Below, in pieces: positions 1 to 10,074 of a stretch of 64,000 nucleotides of DNA. This DNA is from Paracoccus homiensis (GTDB lineage: Bacteria; Pseudomonadota; Alphaproteobacteria; Rhodobacterales; Rhodobacteraceae): positions 1 to 64,000 of the forward strand of contig NZ_FOHO01000008.1 of the NCBI RefSeq assembly GCF_900111675.1. The letters run 5' to 3'. The position numbers and the translations under genes are program-made. Below the pieces are notes generated by a model, which saw nothing but the letters and a program-made list of their open reading frames with translations, was not told the DNA's origin and did no database searches. The stretch's first letter is position 1. Each line of letters opens with the position of its first letter.

Positions 1-10
1 TACAACAGCG

Positions 11-33
11 AACGGGGGGCTTTGCCCCCCGTT
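11..33 (-). terminator. Terminator after the CoA-transferase operon
   Basis: A 10-bp perfect inverted repeat (AACGGGGGGC / GCCCCCCGTT) with a 3-base loop lies 25 bases past the stop of scoB. It is very G+C rich. The following U-tract is weak on either strand, so termination is likely but could be bidirectional. Confidence 0.6.
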
Positions 34-57
34 TGCGTTTGGTTGTGATCATGCCGG

Positions 58-699
58 TCAGGTGACGATGGTGGCTTCGGTGGCGGCGCGGAGGTCGGCT
101 TCGGTCACGCCATCGGCGGTCTCGACGATCTTCAGCCCGCCCTCGACCACGTCCAGAACGCCCAGATTGGTGATGATGCGATTGACCACGCCCTTGCCGG
201 TCAGCGGCAGGGTGCATTCCTTCAGCAGCTTGGATTCGCCGGCCTTGTTGGTGTGGTCCATGACCACGATCACGCGCTTGACGCCCGCGACCAGATCCAT
301 CGCGCCGCCCATGCCCTTGACCAGCTTGCCGGGGATCATCCAGTTCGCCAGATCGCCGTTCTCGGCCACTTCCATCGCGCCCAGAATCGCCGCCGCGATC
401 TTGCCGCCGCGGATCATGCCAAAGCTGGTCGCGCTGTCGAAATACGAGGTGCGCGACAATTCGGTGATGGTCTGCTTGCCGGCATTGATCAGGTCGGGAT
501 CCTCTTCGCCCTCATAGGGGAAGGGGCCCATGCCCAGCATGCCGTTTTCCGATTGCAGCGTGATGTCCTTGTCGCCGGTGTAATTGGCGACCAGCGTCGG
601 GATCCCGATGCCGAGGTTCACATACATGCCGTCTTCCAGTTCCTCGGCCGCGCGGGCGGCCATCTGGTCACGATCCCAGCCTTTCATTTCATTGGCCAT
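58..699 (-). CDS. scoB: 3-oxoacid CoA-transferase, subunit B
   Basis: This is the beta subunit of a cytoplasmic succinyl-CoA:3-ketoacid (acetoacetate) CoA-transferase. It moves CoA from succinyl-CoA to a 3-oxoacid in ketone-body or polyhydroxybutyrate catabolism. The protein is about 213 aa, normal for the family, and carries the NLGIGIPT segment near the N-terminus and an SENGMLGMGP motif. The Glu of that motif corresponds to the CoA-thioester-forming residue known in the family. A GTG start at 705 would overlap the scoA stop, but AGGAGG sits 7 bases before the ATG at 699, so I chose 699. The gene is co-transcribed with scoA. The exact 3-oxoacid substrate (acetoacetate versus adipate-type) cannot be fixed from sequence alone. 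Confidence 0.93.
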   Translation of the reverse strand: MANEMKGWDRDQMAARAAEELEDGMYVNLGIGIPTLVANYTGDKDITLQSENGMLGMGPFPYEGEEDPDLINAGKQTITELSRTSYFDSATSFGMIRGGKIAAAILGAMEVAENGDLANWMIPGKLVKGMGGAMDLVAGVKRVIVVMDHTNKAGESKLLKECTLPLTGKGVVNRIITNLGVLDVVEGGLKIVETADGVTEADLRAATEATIVT

Positions 700-701
700 G
701 A

Positions 702-1406
702 TCACGCCTCCTCACGCTTGCGGGTGGTGACTTTTTCGATGCGCTTTTCGTGATCGCCCTGGATGATGCGATGCACATAGATGCCGGGCAGGTGGATGTG
801 ATCGGGGTCCAGGCTGCCGCGTTCGACGATTTCCTCGACCTCGACCACGCAGATGCGGCCGGACATGGCGGCGGGCGGGTTGAAGTTGCGCGCGGTCTTG
901 CGGAACACCAGATTGCCGGTGTCGTCGGCCTTCCACGCCTTCACGATCGCCAGGTCCGAGACGATCCCGCGTTCGAGGATATATTCCTCGCCGTCAAAGA
1001 TCTTGACCTCCTTGCCCTCGGCGATCTGGGTGCCGACGCCGGTCTTGGTGTAAAAGCCCGGGATGCCGCTGCCGCCGGCGCGCATCCGTTCGGCCAGCGT
1101 GCCCTGCGGGTTGAATTCCAGCTCCAGCTCGCCCGACAGGTACTGACGCATGAATTCGGCGTTCTCACCGACGTAAGAGCTGATCATCTTCCTGATCTGC
1201 CTAGTGTCCAGCAGCTTGCCCAGACCAAAGCCGTCGACGCCGCAATTGTTGCTTGCGATGGTCAGGTCCTTGACGCCGCTGTCCACGATCGCATCAATCA
1301 GCAGCTCGGGAATCCCGCAAAGACCGAACCCCCCGGCCGAGATCGTCATCCCGTCATGCAAAAGCCCGGAAAGGGCCTCGGTCGCGTTGGCATAGACCTT
1401 TTTCAT
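702..1406 (-). CDS. scoA: 3-oxoacid CoA-transferase, subunit A
   Basis: This is the alpha subunit of the same CoA-transferase, 234 aa. The N-terminal half holds the glycine-rich CoA-binding segment ([12 protein letters not shown], about residues 23-34), typical of CoA-transferase family I alpha subunits. The ATG at 1406 is preceded by AGGGGGAGG, a strong ribosome-binding site. Its stop lies 2 bases before the scoB ATG, so the two subunits are translated together. A TTGACA/CATGAC promoter-like pair lies upstream. PcaI-type beta-ketoadipate transferases are close relatives and remain an alternative. Confidence 0.93.
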   Translation of the reverse strand: MKKVYANATEALSGLLHDGMTISAGGFGLCGIPELLIDAIVDSGVKDLTIASNNCGVDGFGLGKLLDTRQIRKMISSYVGENAEFMRQYLSGELELEFNPQGTLAERMRAGGSGIPGFYTKTGVGTQIAEGKEVKIFDGEEYILERGIVSDLAIVKAWKADDTGNLVFRKTARNFNPPAAMSGRICVVEVEEIVERGSLDPDHIHLPGIYVHRIIQGDHEKRIEKVTTRKREEA

Positions 1407-1440
1407 CGGTCCTCCCCCTTATGGATGAAACTTGGGCAAA

Positions 1441-1469
1441 GTCATGGCCCGCAGCCTGTGCAGTGTCAA
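1441..1469 (-). promoter_or_regulatory. Candidate sigma-70-type promoter for scoAB
   Basis: On the minus strand TTGACA (1469-1464) and CATGAC (1446-1441) are separated by 17 bases, about 35 bases before the scoA start. The -35 is a perfect match and the -10 is weak (3 of 6). This is inferred from spacing only. Confidence 0.4.
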
Positions 1470-1670
1470 TCGCGCCAGCCCCTGTTAGCGGCAAGACTTG
1501 ACTTTGCCTGTCCGCGCAGGTTTCCTAGCGGGCATGAAAACAGGTTTTGCCGCATTTGCCGTCTATTATCGCCCGCTGACATAGCGGGGGCAAAGCCATG
1601 TCAACCGCGCGGGACCGGCGGTTGAGACACAGACAGATGACCACGGGCTTGCGCCAGAAAGGGTCGTTTG

Positions 1671-2372
1671 ATGTCTTTATCGGTTTCCATCATCGGGTTC
1701 GGCGCGTTCGGTCAGCTTGTCGCACGGCACCTGCGCGATCATGCGCGGGTCGTGATCTGCGATCCGGCGCTGCGCTCGAATGATCTGTCCTCGGTCGATC
1801 TGACGGGGGCGGCGGGCTGCGACATCGTCATCCTTGCGGTGCCGCTGTCGCAGATGCAGGGAGTTCTCGGCGCGATCGCGCCGCATCTGCGGCCCGGCGC
1901 ACTGGTCGCGGATGTCGCCTCGGTCAAGCTGCGTCCGGCGCAGATGATGCGCGACCTGCTGCCGGATCACGTCCAGATCCTTGCGACGCATCCACTGTTC
2001 GGGCCGGAAAGCGCGCGTGACGGGATCGCGGGGCATCGCATCGCCTGGTGCCCGCTGCGCGGGCGCGGGCATCTGCGGCTGGCGCGGTTTCTGCGCGGGC
2101 TTGGGCTGCGCGTGATCCCCACAACGCCCGACGATCATGACCGCGAGATGGCGGTGGTGCAGGGGCTGACCCACCTGATCGCGCGCGGATTGGCCGATCT
2201 TGGGGCGGGGTCCAGTCGTCTGGGAACCGCCAGCTATCAGCGCCTGATCGAGGCCGCCGCGATGGTGCAATCGGATTCACCCGAGTTGCTGCGGACGATC
2301 CTGACCGAAAACCCCCATGCCGCCGCGATCCGGCAGAAATTTCTGCGCGGCGCGGCGGGGGCTGCGATCTAA
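1671..2372 (+). CDS. Prephenate/arogenate dehydrogenase-like protein
   Basis: This is a TyrA-family oxidoreductase. Such enzymes oxidatively decarboxylate prephenate (or arogenate) with NAD(P)+ on the way to tyrosine. The N-terminus is a Rossmann fold with GFGAFG at about residues 8-13. ATHPLFGPESA near residue 105 matches the conserved substrate-site histidine segment of the family. The protein is 233 aa, shorter than the usual 280-300 aa, so part of the C-terminal dimerisation region is reduced. A TTG codon directly precedes the ATG; I chose the ATG at 1671, which follows GAAAGGG. The gene stands alone and ends one base before the convergent topA stop. The short length makes substrate assignment less certain than the fold. 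Confidence 0.8.
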   Translation: MSLSVSIIGFGAFGQLVARHLRDHARVVICDPALRSNDLSSVDLTGAAGCDIVILAVPLSQMQGVLGAIAPHLRPGALVADVASVKLRPAQMMRDLLPDHVQILATHPLFGPESARDGIAGHRIAWCPLRGRGHLRLARFLRGLGLRVIPTTPDDHDREMAVVQGLTHLIARGLADLGAGSSRLGTASYQRLIEAAAMVQSDSPELLRTILTENPHAAAIRQKFLRGAAGAAI

Positions 2373-2373
2373 A

Positions 2374-5070
2374 TCATTCGTCGGTCTTGTCGTCCGCCTT
2401 CTTGGTCGCGGCCTTCTTGGCGGTCGTTTTCTTTGCCGTGGTTTTCTTGGCCGCGGGCTTTTTCGCCGCCGTCTTCTTGGCGGCAGGCTTGCGCGTGCCT
2501 TTCTTGGCGGCCTTCGCGGCAATCAGTTCCAGCGCCTGTTCGGGGGTGATGTCCTCGGGGGTGACATCGCGCGGCAGGGTGGCGTTGATCTTTTCCCACT
2601 TCACATAGGGGCCATAGCGGCCGTTCATCACCTGAATCTTGCCGCCATCTGGGTGGTCGCCCAGTTCCTTCAGCGGCGCGGCGGCCGCCGCCCGGCCCCG
2701 GGTCTGTTTCGCGGCCAGAACCTCGACCGCGCGGTTCATGCCGATGGTGAAGACCTCATCGACATCGGGCAGGTTCGCATATTTCGGGCCGTGCTTGACA
2801 TAGGGGCCATAGCGGCCGATCCCGGCCTCGACCAGTTCGCCATCTTCGGGGTGATTGCCCACGGGACGCGGCAGGGACAGCAACTGCAGCGCCTTTTCCA
2901 GATCGACACTGCCCGCGTCCCACCCTTTCGGGATCGAGGCACGCGGCGGCTTGGGCTGTTCCTCGGTCGCCTCGCCGCGCTGGATATAGGGGCCGAAGCG
3001 CCCGGTCTTCAGGCTGATTTCGTCGCCGCCGTCATGCCCCAGAACGCGGTCGCCCACCGGTTCCTCGCCATCGGGGGCAGACAGGGGGCGGGTAAAGCGG
3101 CAGTCGGGGTAATTGGTGCAACCGATGAAGGCGCCGCCCGAACGCGCGGTTTTCAGGTTCAGACGCCCCTGACCGCAAAGCGGGCAGACGCGCGGGTCGC
3201 TGCCATCCGGGCGCGGCGGGTACAGATGCGGGGCCAGCGCCTCGTCGATGGCGTCCAGCACCTCGGTGATGCGCAGTTCCGACGTGCCTTCCAGCGCCTT
3301 GGAGAAATCCTTCCAGAACCGGCCCAGAACCTCGCGCCACACCAGATCGCCGGCGCTGATCTCATCCAGTTCGTTTTCCAGATCGGCGGTGAAGTCATAG
3401 CTGACATAGCGCGGGAAGTATTTCACCAGGAAGGTCGTCACCAGACGGCCCTTGTCCTCGGGGATCAGGCGGTTCTTGTCCTTGCGGACATAGTCGCGGT
3501 CCTGGATCGTCGTAACGATGCTGGCATAGGTCGAGGGACGGCCGATGCCCAGTTCTTCCATGCGCTTGACCAGCGTCGCCTCGGTATAGCGCGGGGGCGG
3601 CTGGGTGAAATGCTGACGGCCTGCGGTCGCGGCGGCCTGATCGGCCAGCATGCCGGGTGCGGCCAGCTGGGTCGCGGGCGCATCGGGCAGGTCGCCGCCC
3701 TTGTCGCGGGCCTTGGCCAGTTCCGGTTCGAACGCCTTGGGGACCAGTTTCGCGGCCTCGCCCTCGGCAATGGCGGGCAGGCGGGCGCTGTCCTCGGCAT
3801 CGTCATCGTCGCGCCCCTGATCATAGACTTTCAGGAAGCCGTCGAACAGCATCACCTGACCGGTGGCGCGCAGGCCGACCTGGTTGTCGGGGCTGGCGAT
3901 CTCGACCGTCGTGCGCTCCATCCGGGCGGCTTCCATCTGGCTGGCGATGGTGCGCTTCCAGATCAGGTCGTACAGGCGGCGCTGATCCTCGGCCGAGACC
4001 TTCAGCTTGTCGGGCGACAGCATCATGTCGGTCGGGCGGATACATTCGTGGGCTTCCTGCGCGTTCTTGGCCTTGTTCTTGTACATACGCGGGCTTTTCG
4101 GGACGTAGTTGTCGCCGAACTTGGCTTTGATCGCGTCGCGGGCGGCATGGACGGCCTCGGGGGCCATGTCGATGCCGTCGGTCCGCATATAGGTGATCAA
4201 CCCGGCCTCATACAGGCGCTGCGCCGCCGACATGCAGGCCTTGGCGCCCATGCCCATCTTGCGGCTGGCTTCCTGTTGCAGGGTCGAGGTCATGAAGGGC
4301 GGCCAGGGGTTGCGGCTGGCGGGCTTGGCGGCGACGCCCGTCACCTTCAGATCGCGGCTGGACACCGCGCTGACGGCCATCGCGGCCTTTTCGGCATCGG
4401 GCAGGTCATAGCGGTCCAGCTTGGCCCCGGCCAGCGAGGTCAGCGTGGCGTCGTATTCGTCGCCGCCGGGCGTGGCCAGACGGGCATGGACCGACCAGTA
4501 TTCGCGCGGCTTGAAGGCCTCGATCTCCATTTCCCGGTCGACGATCAGCCGCAGGCAGACCGACTGCACGCGGCCCGCCGATTTCGCGCCCGGCAGCTTG
4601 CGCCACAGGACCGGCGACAGATTGAAGCCAACCAGATAATCCAGCGCGCGGCGTGCCAGATAGGCATCGACCAGCGCCTGATCGATCTGGCGGGGCTGCG
4701 CCATCGCTTCGCTGACGGCGGTCTTGGTGATCGCGTTGAAGGTGACGCGGTTCACCTCACTGCCCTTCTTCAGGGCAGGGGCCAGTGCCTCCAGCAGGTG
4801 CCAGCTGATCGCCTCGCCCTCGCGGTCGGGGTCGGTGGCCAGAATCAGGTTCTGGTCGTCCTTCAGCGCATCCTTGATCGCCTTCAGGTGTTTCTTGCTG
4901 TCGCTGGCGACTTCCCATTTCATGGCGAAATCGGCGTCCGGATCGACGCTGCCATCCTTGGGCGGCAGGTCGCGGACGTGGCCGAAACTGGCCAGCACGC
5001 GATAATCGCCACCCAGATATTTCTCGATGGTTTTGGCTTTTGCCGGAGATTCGACGACGACAACAGGCAT
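2374..5070 (-). CDS. topA: DNA topoisomerase I
   Basis: This is a type IA topoisomerase, which relaxes negative supercoils through a transient 5'-phosphotyrosine. The 898-aa protein opens with the Toprim signature VVVESPAKAKTIEKYLG. The YMRTDG segment carries the active-site tyrosine. A single Cys4 zinc ribbon (CPLC...CTNYPDC) follows, then several GRxGPY topoisomerase C-terminal repeats. The last roughly 40 residues are a Lys/Ala-rich histone-H1-like tail of AAKK repeats, common in alphaproteobacterial TopA and probably a DNA-binding extension. GAGGT lies 4 bases before the start. It lies downstream of dprA on the same strand, a common alphaproteobacterial pairing. Confidence 0.97.
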   Translation of the reverse strand: MPVVVVESPAKAKTIEKYLGGDYRVLASFGHVRDLPPKDGSVDPDADFAMKWEVASDSKKHLKAIKDALKDDQNLILATDPDREGEAISWHLLEALAPALKKGSEVNRVTFNAITKTAVSEAMAQPRQIDQALVDAYLARRALDYLVGFNLSPVLWRKLPGAKSAGRVQSVCLRLIVDREMEIEAFKPREYWSVHARLATPGGDEYDATLTSLAGAKLDRYDLPDAEKAAMAVSAVSSRDLKVTGVAAKPASRNPWPPFMTSTLQQEASRKMGMGAKACMSAAQRLYEAGLITYMRTDGIDMAPEAVHAARDAIKAKFGDNYVPKSPRMYKNKAKNAQEAHECIRPTDMMLSPDKLKVSAEDQRRLYDLIWKRTIASQMEAARMERTTVEIASPDNQVGLRATGQVMLFDGFLKVYDQGRDDDDAEDSARLPAIAEGEAAKLVPKAFEPELAKARDKGGDLPDAPATQLAAPGMLADQAAATAGRQHFTQPPPRYTEATLVKRMEELGIGRPSTYASIVTTIQDRDYVRKDKNRLIPEDKGRLVTTFLVKYFPRYVSYDFTADLENELDEISAGDLVWREVLGRFWKDFSKALEGTSELRITEVLDAIDEALAPHLYPPRPDGSDPRVCPLCGQGRLNLKTARSGGAFIGCTNYPDCRFTRPLSAPDGEEPVGDRVLGHDGGDEISLKTGRFGPYIQRGEATEEQPKPPRASIPKGWDAGSVDLEKALQLLSLPRPVGNHPEDGELVEAGIGRYGPYVKHGPKYANLPDVDEVFTIGMNRAVEVLAAKQTRGRAAAAAPLKELGDHPDGGKIQVMNGRYGPYVKWEKINATLPRDVTPEDITPEQALELIAAKAAKKGTRKPAAKKTAAKKPAAKKTTAKKTTAKKAATKKADDKTDE

Positions 5071-5186
5071 AGTGACCTCGGGGACCCTTCAATGGGGCGG
5101 CAACATGGGTCCGCCGCCTCGCAGTGTCAACGGCTGACGGTTGCGGGCATCGCCGGGCGGTTGTCGCACACGGGCCCGATGTCGCG

Positions 5187-6344
5187 TCAGGACAGGGCCA
5201 ATCGCCCACCCGCCAGACGTGTCAGGCGGCCCTGCAATTCCAGCGACAGGATCGCGGCGCTGGCCGTGGCGGCGGTCACGCCCAGATCGCGGATCAGGTC
5301 GTTTTCCTCGGTCGGGCTGGGGGTCAGGCGCGACAGGATCCGTGCCTCAAGCTGTACCGGACCACCGGTGTCGCGACCGGGGCGCGTGGCAACAGCCGGG
5401 CTTGCCTGGATTTGTGGTTCCGGCCGATGGGCAGGCTGTTCCGCCAGCCCATCGGGTTGCAGCGCATCGGCGACATCCTGCGAATTGCGCACCAGAATCG
5501 CGCCATCGCGGATCAACTGGTTACAGCCCGCGGCCCGTGCATCCATCGGATGTCCAGGCACGGCCATCACTTCGCGTCCCTGATCCAGCGCATTTCTGGC
5601 CGTGATCAGCGACCCGGACCGATGCGCGGCCTCGATCACGACGACGGCCCGCGACAAGCCCGAGATGATTCGGTTGCGCATGGGGAAATGTCGCGCGGCA
5701 GGTTCGGTGCCGGGCGGTTGTTCCGATACCAGCGCCCCCTGTTCGACGATCTGCGCGGCCAGTACGACGTTTTCCGCCGGGTAGATCACATCGACACCGC
5801 CCGCCATGACGGCAACCGTCCCGGTCGGCAGGGCCGCGTTATGGGCGGCGGTATCGATGCCACGGGCCAGCCCGGCCACGACGGTGTGGCCCAGCTCGCC
5901 CAGTCCCGTGGCCATGCCCCGCGCCATGCGCAACCCCAGCGACGAGGCATTGCGCGCACCGATCACGGCGACCGGGTTCAGGGTCAGGAATTCGGGATTG
6001 CCCCGCAGCCACAGGACCGGGGGGGCGCCGTCGATTTCACGCAGCGCCGCCGGGTAAAGCGGCGAATCGCAGCGGATCATCCGCGCCCCGGCCTTGCGCC
6101 CTGCGTTCAGTTCCGCGGCGGCGACGCCTTCGGGGCAGATCGCGTAATCGGTCATGCCCGCCTGCGCCGCAACCTGCGGCAGGGCATCCAGCGCGGCCGT
6201 CACCGTGCCATGTTCAGCCACAAGCCGATGAAATGTCGCAGGCCCCACCCGGCGTGAACGGATGAGGCGCAGGAAGGACAGGTCGTCGTCCCTTGCGGTT
6301 GGTGGGGTTTGGGGGGTGCCGAAAGAAACGAACCCGGTATCCAT
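5187..6344 (-). CDS. dprA: DNA-processing protein DprA
   Basis: DprA (Smf) binds incoming single-stranded DNA and loads RecA during natural transformation. It is also kept in many species not known to be competent. The protein is 385 aa. It has an N-terminal helical (SAM-like) segment, the central DprA Rossmann fold with GARNAS and VVAGLARGIDTAAH, and a C-terminal winged-helix segment beginning near SRLTPSPTEENDLI. The start is supported by GGAGG 5 bases upstream. It precedes topA by 116 bases on the same strand. No other competence gene is visible in the window. Confidence 0.95.
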   Translation of the reverse strand: MDTGFVSFGTPQTPPTARDDDLSFLRLIRSRRVGPATFHRLVAEHGTVTAALDALPQVAAQAGMTDYAICPEGVAAAELNAGRKAGARMIRCDSPLYPAALREIDGAPPVLWLRGNPEFLTLNPVAVIGARNASSLGLRMARGMATGLGELGHTVVAGLARGIDTAAHNAALPTGTVAVMAGGVDVIYPAENVVLAAQIVEQGALVSEQPPGTEPAARHFPMRNRIISGLSRAVVVIEAAHRSGSLITARNALDQGREVMAVPGHPMDARAAGCNQLIRDGAILVRNSQDVADALQPDGLAEQPAHRPEPQIQASPAVATRPGRDTGGPVQLEARILSRLTPSPTEENDLIRDLGVTAATASAAILSLELQGRLTRLAGGRLALS

Positions 6345-6408
6345 GTTGCCTCCGCCTCATCCAGACACCGGGATAGCGGAGATTCGGTTAAGATATGGTT
6401 AGCGCTGC

Positions 6409-7830
6409 CTACGCAGCAGAGCCGCCCACCGTCAGCCCGCCGATCATCAGCGTCGGCTGACCCACGCCCACGGGCACCCATTGCCCCTGTTTGCCGCAAT
6501 TTCCGATGCCGGGATCCAGCGCCATGTCATTGCCCACGGCGCGGACCTGTTGCAGCGCGGTGGCGCCGTCACCGATCAGCGTGGCGCCGCGGATCGGCTC
6601 GCCGATCTGGCCGTTCGTCACGCGATAGGCCTCGGTGCAGGAAAACACGAACTTGCCATTGGTGATATCGACCTGACCGCCGCCGAAACCGACGGCATAG
6701 ATGCCGTCCTTCAGATCGGCGAGGATGTCGTCCGGATCGGCGTCGCCGCCGGGCATGTAGGTATTGGTCATGCGCGGCATGGGGGCATGGGCAAAGCTTT
6801 CGCGGCGGCCATTGCCGGTCGGCTGCACGCCCATCAGGCGTGCGTTCTGGCGATCCTGCATGTAGCCGACCAGAATCCCGTCCTCGATCAGGACATTGCG
6901 GGCTGGCGGCGTACCTTCGTCGTCGACGCTGATGCTGCCGCGACGGTCGGGGATGGTGCCGTCATCGACGACGGTGACGCCGGGGGCGGCGACGCGCTGA
7001 CCCATCAGACCGGCAAAGGCGCTGGCCTTCTTGCGGTTGAAATCGCCTTCCAACCCGTGGCCGACGGCCTCGTGCAGCAAAATGCCGGGCCAGCCCGCGC
7101 CCAGCACCACATCCATCAGCCCCGCAGGCGCCGGGACCGAGCGCAGATTGACCAGCGCGATGCGCAACGCCTCATCAACGGCGGCCTGCCAGTGCTGCGG
7201 CTGCATCAGCCCGTCCAGGGGAATGCGCCCGCCGCCACCATGACTGCCGGATTCGCGGCGGTCGTTGTTCTCGACGATGACTGCGACATTCAGTCGCGCC
7301 ATCGGGCGGATATCGGTGACCAGCCCCCCCTCGGGGCGCAGGATCGCGATCTCTTGCAGCGATGTCGCGATCGAGGCGGTGACCTGCACCACGCGCGGGT
7401 CCCGGCTGCGGGCGTAATCGTCGATCTGGCGCAGCAGGTCGATTCGCTGTGCGACGGGAATGCCCGCAGCCGGGTCGATCGCCGGATACAGGTTCTGCGA
7501 GATCATCGACGCCGGATCGGCAAGCGTGCCGCCGCCGCCACCGACCGCAAGGCGTGCGGTTTCGGCGGCGCGACGCAGCGAAGTCTCGGAAAGTTCGGTG
7601 GAATGTGCATAGCCGGTGACCTCGCCCCGGACCGCGCGCAGGCCAAAGCCCTGATCCGCAGTGTAGCCCGAATTGCGCAGCCGGCCGTCATCGAAAACCA
7701 GCGTTTCGGCGACGCTGCGTTCGATGAACAACTCGCCGTCATCGGCACCGGCGACCGCCTCACGAAGGATCGCAAGCGCGCGATCGCGGTCCAGATGCTG
7801 CGTGAACGGGTCGAAACTGTCGCGGGTCAT
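6409..7830 (-). CDS. tldD: Metalloprotease TldD
   Basis: TldD is one half of the TldD/TldE (PmbA) zinc protease, which degrades unfolded peptides and matures some modified peptides such as microcin B17. The 473-aa protein has the HExxxH zinc motif HEAVGH at residues 253-258, followed by [14 protein letters not shown], which is diagnostic of TldD rather than PmbA. PmbA is not in the window, and TldD is often encoded apart from it. The gene is divergent from the ctaC cluster, sharing a 211-base intergenic region, a neighbourhood seen in other Rhodobacterales. Confidence 0.95.
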   Translation of the reverse strand: MTRDSFDPFTQHLDRDRALAILREAVAGADDGELFIERSVAETLVFDDGRLRNSGYTADQGFGLRAVRGEVTGYAHSTELSETSLRRAAETARLAVGGGGGTLADPASMISQNLYPAIDPAAGIPVAQRIDLLRQIDDYARSRDPRVVQVTASIATSLQEIAILRPEGGLVTDIRPMARLNVAVIVENNDRRESGSHGGGGRIPLDGLMQPQHWQAAVDEALRIALVNLRSVPAPAGLMDVVLGAGWPGILLHEAVGHGLEGDFNRKKASAFAGLMGQRVAAPGVTVVDDGTIPDRRGSISVDDEGTPPARNVLIEDGILVGYMQDRQNARLMGVQPTGNGRRESFAHAPMPRMTNTYMPGGDADPDDILADLKDGIYAVGFGGGQVDITNGKFVFSCTEAYRVTNGQIGEPIRGATLIGDGATALQQVRAVGNDMALDPGIGNCGKQGQWVPVGVGQPTLMIGGLTVGGSAA

Positions 7831-8041
7831 GGGAAATCCCTTCGTCGGATCGCGGCGGTCGGGCGGCCGGAATGGCGTGACATTGCTGCGGCGGCAAGGC
7901 GTGAATTTCGTTTTGCATCCGAGGTATCACTTGCCCGAGAGGTCGAGATATGGTCATAGAACGGACCATGTGAAAGGGAAAGGGGCGGCCTTTGGCGGCT
8001 CTTGCGGTCGTATGGCCGCACCAACGCTACGGGATGGATTG

Positions 8042-8944
8042 ATGGCAAAAGCGATGATTCGCCGTGCAGTTGCGGCAGCTACGGGGTTCGCCACGGCGGG
8101 CATGCTGGGCGCGGCCGCAATGGCGCAGGATGTACTGGGTGAGCTGCCGACGATCGGTAAGCCGCATGCGGCGGGGACGGGCTTTCAGCCCGCAGCGACC
8201 GAGCTGGCCCGCGATCAGCAGTGGCTGGACCATTTCGTGCTGATCATCATTGCCGTGGTGACGATTTTCGTCTGCGGCCTGCTGTTGGCGGTGATCTTCC
8301 GGTTCAACAGCCGCGCGAACCCGGTTCCGGCCAAGTTCACCCACAACACCCCGCTGGAAATCGCATGGACGCTGGTGCCGGTGCTGATTCTGGTGGTGAT
8401 CGGTGCCTTCTCGCTGCCGGCGCTGTTCCGCAGCCAGGAAATGCCCGCCAATCCCGATATCGTCGTCAAGGCGATCGGCAACCAGTGGTACTGGTCCTAC
8501 GAATATCCCGACAATGACGTCAGCTTCGATTCGATCATGCTGGCCAAGGATGAGCTGGCCGAATACGGCTATAGCGAGGACGAACACCTGCTGGCGACCG
8601 ATACCGCCGTGGTCGTCCCGGTCGGCAAGACCGTCCTGCTGCAGGTCACCGCGAATGACGTGATCCACAGCTGGACCATCCCCGCCTTTGCGGTCAAGCA
8701 GGACGCCGTTCCGGGCCGGATCGCGCAGGCGTGGTTCAATGTCGAACAAGAGGGCGTGTATTTCGGCCAGTGCAGCGAGCTGTGCGGCATCAACCATGCT
8801 TATATGCCGATCGTGGTGAAGGCGGTGTCGCCCGAAACCTACGCCGCCTGGGTCGCCGAGCAGGGCGGCACCATGCCCGAGGAACAGCAGGCCGCCCTTG
8901 GCTTGTCCGAAGAAACCCGTCTGCAGCTTGCCAAAGCCGACTAA
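8042..8944 (+). CDS. ctaC: Cytochrome c oxidase subunit II
   Basis: This is the CuA-bearing subunit II of an aa3-type cytochrome c oxidase, anchored in the inner membrane with its cupredoxin domain in the periplasm. A signal peptide ends at about A28-Q29 (AMA/QDVLG). Two membrane helices follow (about 63-87 and 106-127). The CuA ligands are all present: H209, C244, E246 (backbone), C248, H252 and M255 in [12 protein letters not shown]. The aromatic QWYWSYEY electron-entry patch is at about 148-155. An in-frame ATG at 8012 exists but lacks a ribosome-binding site, so I chose 8042. The mature N-terminus ([13 protein letters not shown]) closely resembles Paracoccus denitrificans CoxII as I remember it. 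Subunit I is not encoded here. Confidence 0.97.
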   Translation: MAKAMIRRAVAAATGFATAGMLGAAAMAQDVLGELPTIGKPHAAGTGFQPAATELARDQQWLDHFVLIIIAVVTIFVCGLLLAVIFRFNSRANPVPAKFTHNTPLEIAWTLVPVLILVVIGAFSLPALFRSQEMPANPDIVVKAIGNQWYWSYEYPDNDVSFDSIMLAKDELAEYGYSEDEHLLATDTAVVVPVGKTVLLQVTANDVIHSWTIPAFAVKQDAVPGRIAQAWFNVEQEGVYFGQCSELCGINHAYMPIVVKAVSPETYAAWVAEQGGTMPEEQQAALGLSEETRLQLAKAD

Positions 8945-8962
8945 GGCCGACCGAAGAACGCG

Positions 8963-9880
8963 ATGACCGATACCCACGCATATGACCGCACCCCCGAGGC
9001 AGAGTTCGGCGATTATATCGCCCTGCTGAAACCTCGGGTGATGTCGCTGGTCGTGTTCACCGCCTTTGTCGGGCTGTGGGTCGCACCGGTGGATATCCAT
9101 CCCTTCGTCGCGTTCTGTTCGGTCCTGTTCATCGCGCTTGGCGGCGGTGCCTCGGGCGCGTTGAACATGTGGTATGACGCCGATATCGACGCGGTGATGA
9201 AGCGCACCCAAAGCCGCCCGATCCCGTCGGGTCGCGTGCAGGGCGGCGAGGCACTGGGCGTCGGTCTTGTGCTGGCCGGTTTCGCGGTCATGATGCTGGG
9301 GCTTGCGGCGAACTGGTTCGCGGCGGGCTTTCTGGCCTTCACCATTTTCTTCTATGCCGTCATCTACACGATGTGGCTGAAACGCTGGACGCCGCAGAAC
9401 ATCGTGATCGGCGGCGCTGCGGGGGCCTTTCCGCCGATGATCGGCTGGGCCTGTGCGACCGGCGGCATCAGCGTCGAATCGCTGCTGATGTTCGCACTGA
9501 TCTTCTTCTGGACGCCGCCGCATTTCTGGGCGCTGGCCCTGTTCATGAAGGAAGATTATCACAAGGCGGGCGTGCCGATGCTGACCGTGACCCACGGTCG
9601 CGAAACCACCCGCCGCCACATTTTTGGCTATACGCTGGTCCTGGCACCCTTCGCCATCTGGCTGGGCCTGACATCCGTCGGCGGGCCGATCTACATGGCC
9701 GTGGCCGTGATCGCCAACCTGCTGTTCATCATCGGCGGCTGGCGCGTCCTGCGCCGCAGCGAAGACGCCGCGATCGCCGACAATTACGCGACCGAGCGTG
9801 GCGTTTTCAAACTGTCGCTATACTATCTGTTCGCGCATTTCCTTGCGCTGCTGATCCAGTCCTGGGTCGGGGGATGGTGA
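8963..9880 (+). CDS. ctaB: Protoheme IX farnesyltransferase (heme o synthase)
   Basis: CtaB/CyoE is an inner-membrane UbiA-type prenyltransferase that adds a farnesyl group to heme b, giving heme o, the precursor of heme a in the aa3 oxidase. The 305-aa protein has about nine hydrophobic segments. The prenyl-diphosphate/Mg motif NxxxDxDxD is seen as NMWYDADID (68-76), followed by [11 protein letters not shown]. It lies 18 bases after ctaC, and its TGA overlaps the next start (TGATG), so it is translationally coupled to the small CoxF-like gene. Confidence 0.97.
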   Translation: MTDTHAYDRTPEAEFGDYIALLKPRVMSLVVFTAFVGLWVAPVDIHPFVAFCSVLFIALGGGASGALNMWYDADIDAVMKRTQSRPIPSGRVQGGEALGVGLVLAGFAVMMLGLAANWFAAGFLAFTIFFYAVIYTMWLKRWTPQNIVIGGAAGAFPPMIGWACATGGISVESLLMFALIFFWTPPHFWALALFMKEDYHKAGVPMLTVTHGRETTRRHIFGYTLVLAPFAIWLGLTSVGGPIYMAVAVIANLLFIIGGWRVLRRSEDAAIADNYATERGVFKLSLYYLFAHFLALLIQSWVGGW

Positions 9881-10074
9881 TGCCGATGCAGACGGAACAT
9901 GAACTGCACCGTCGCCGCCGGTCCCGCAATGTCGGGCTTGGGCTGGTGCTGGTGGCTTTCGTGGCGCTGGTCTTTGCGCTGACCGTGGTCAAGGTGCGTC
10001 AGGGCGACCTGATGGAGGCCTATGACCACCAGCCGCGCGTTTCGGTCGTCCCGCAAGAAGAGGTGTCGCAATGA
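9880..10074 (+). CDS. CoxF-like small membrane protein
   Basis: This is a 64-aa protein with a basic N-terminal segment (HRRRRSRN), one membrane helix (about 18-37, [19 protein letters not shown]) and a short hydrophilic C-terminal tail. A single-helix peptide in exactly this place, between ctaB and ctaG, is common in alphaproteobacterial aa3 operons and is often named CoxF. It is presumed to help oxidase assembly; its function is not established. Starts at 9874 and 9886 are also in frame. I chose 9880 because it couples to the ctaB stop (TGATG). Its own stop overlaps ctaG (ATGA). Confidence 0.8.
   Translation: MPMQTEHELHRRRRSRNVGLGLVLVAFVALVFALTVVKVRQGDLMEAYDHQPRVSVVPQEEVSQ

Noticed and set aside
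2317..5583. A very long + strand open frame (over 1,000 codons) opposite topA and dprA
   Set aside because: Its translation is low-complexity Gly/Arg/Asp/Gln with no family pattern. It is the complement of clearly coding topA and arises from high G+C codon bias.
7673..8041. Extension of ctaC upstream by about 120 codons
   Set aside because: The added residues do not resemble oxidase subunit II. The signal peptide begins at 8042 and has no sensible upstream part.
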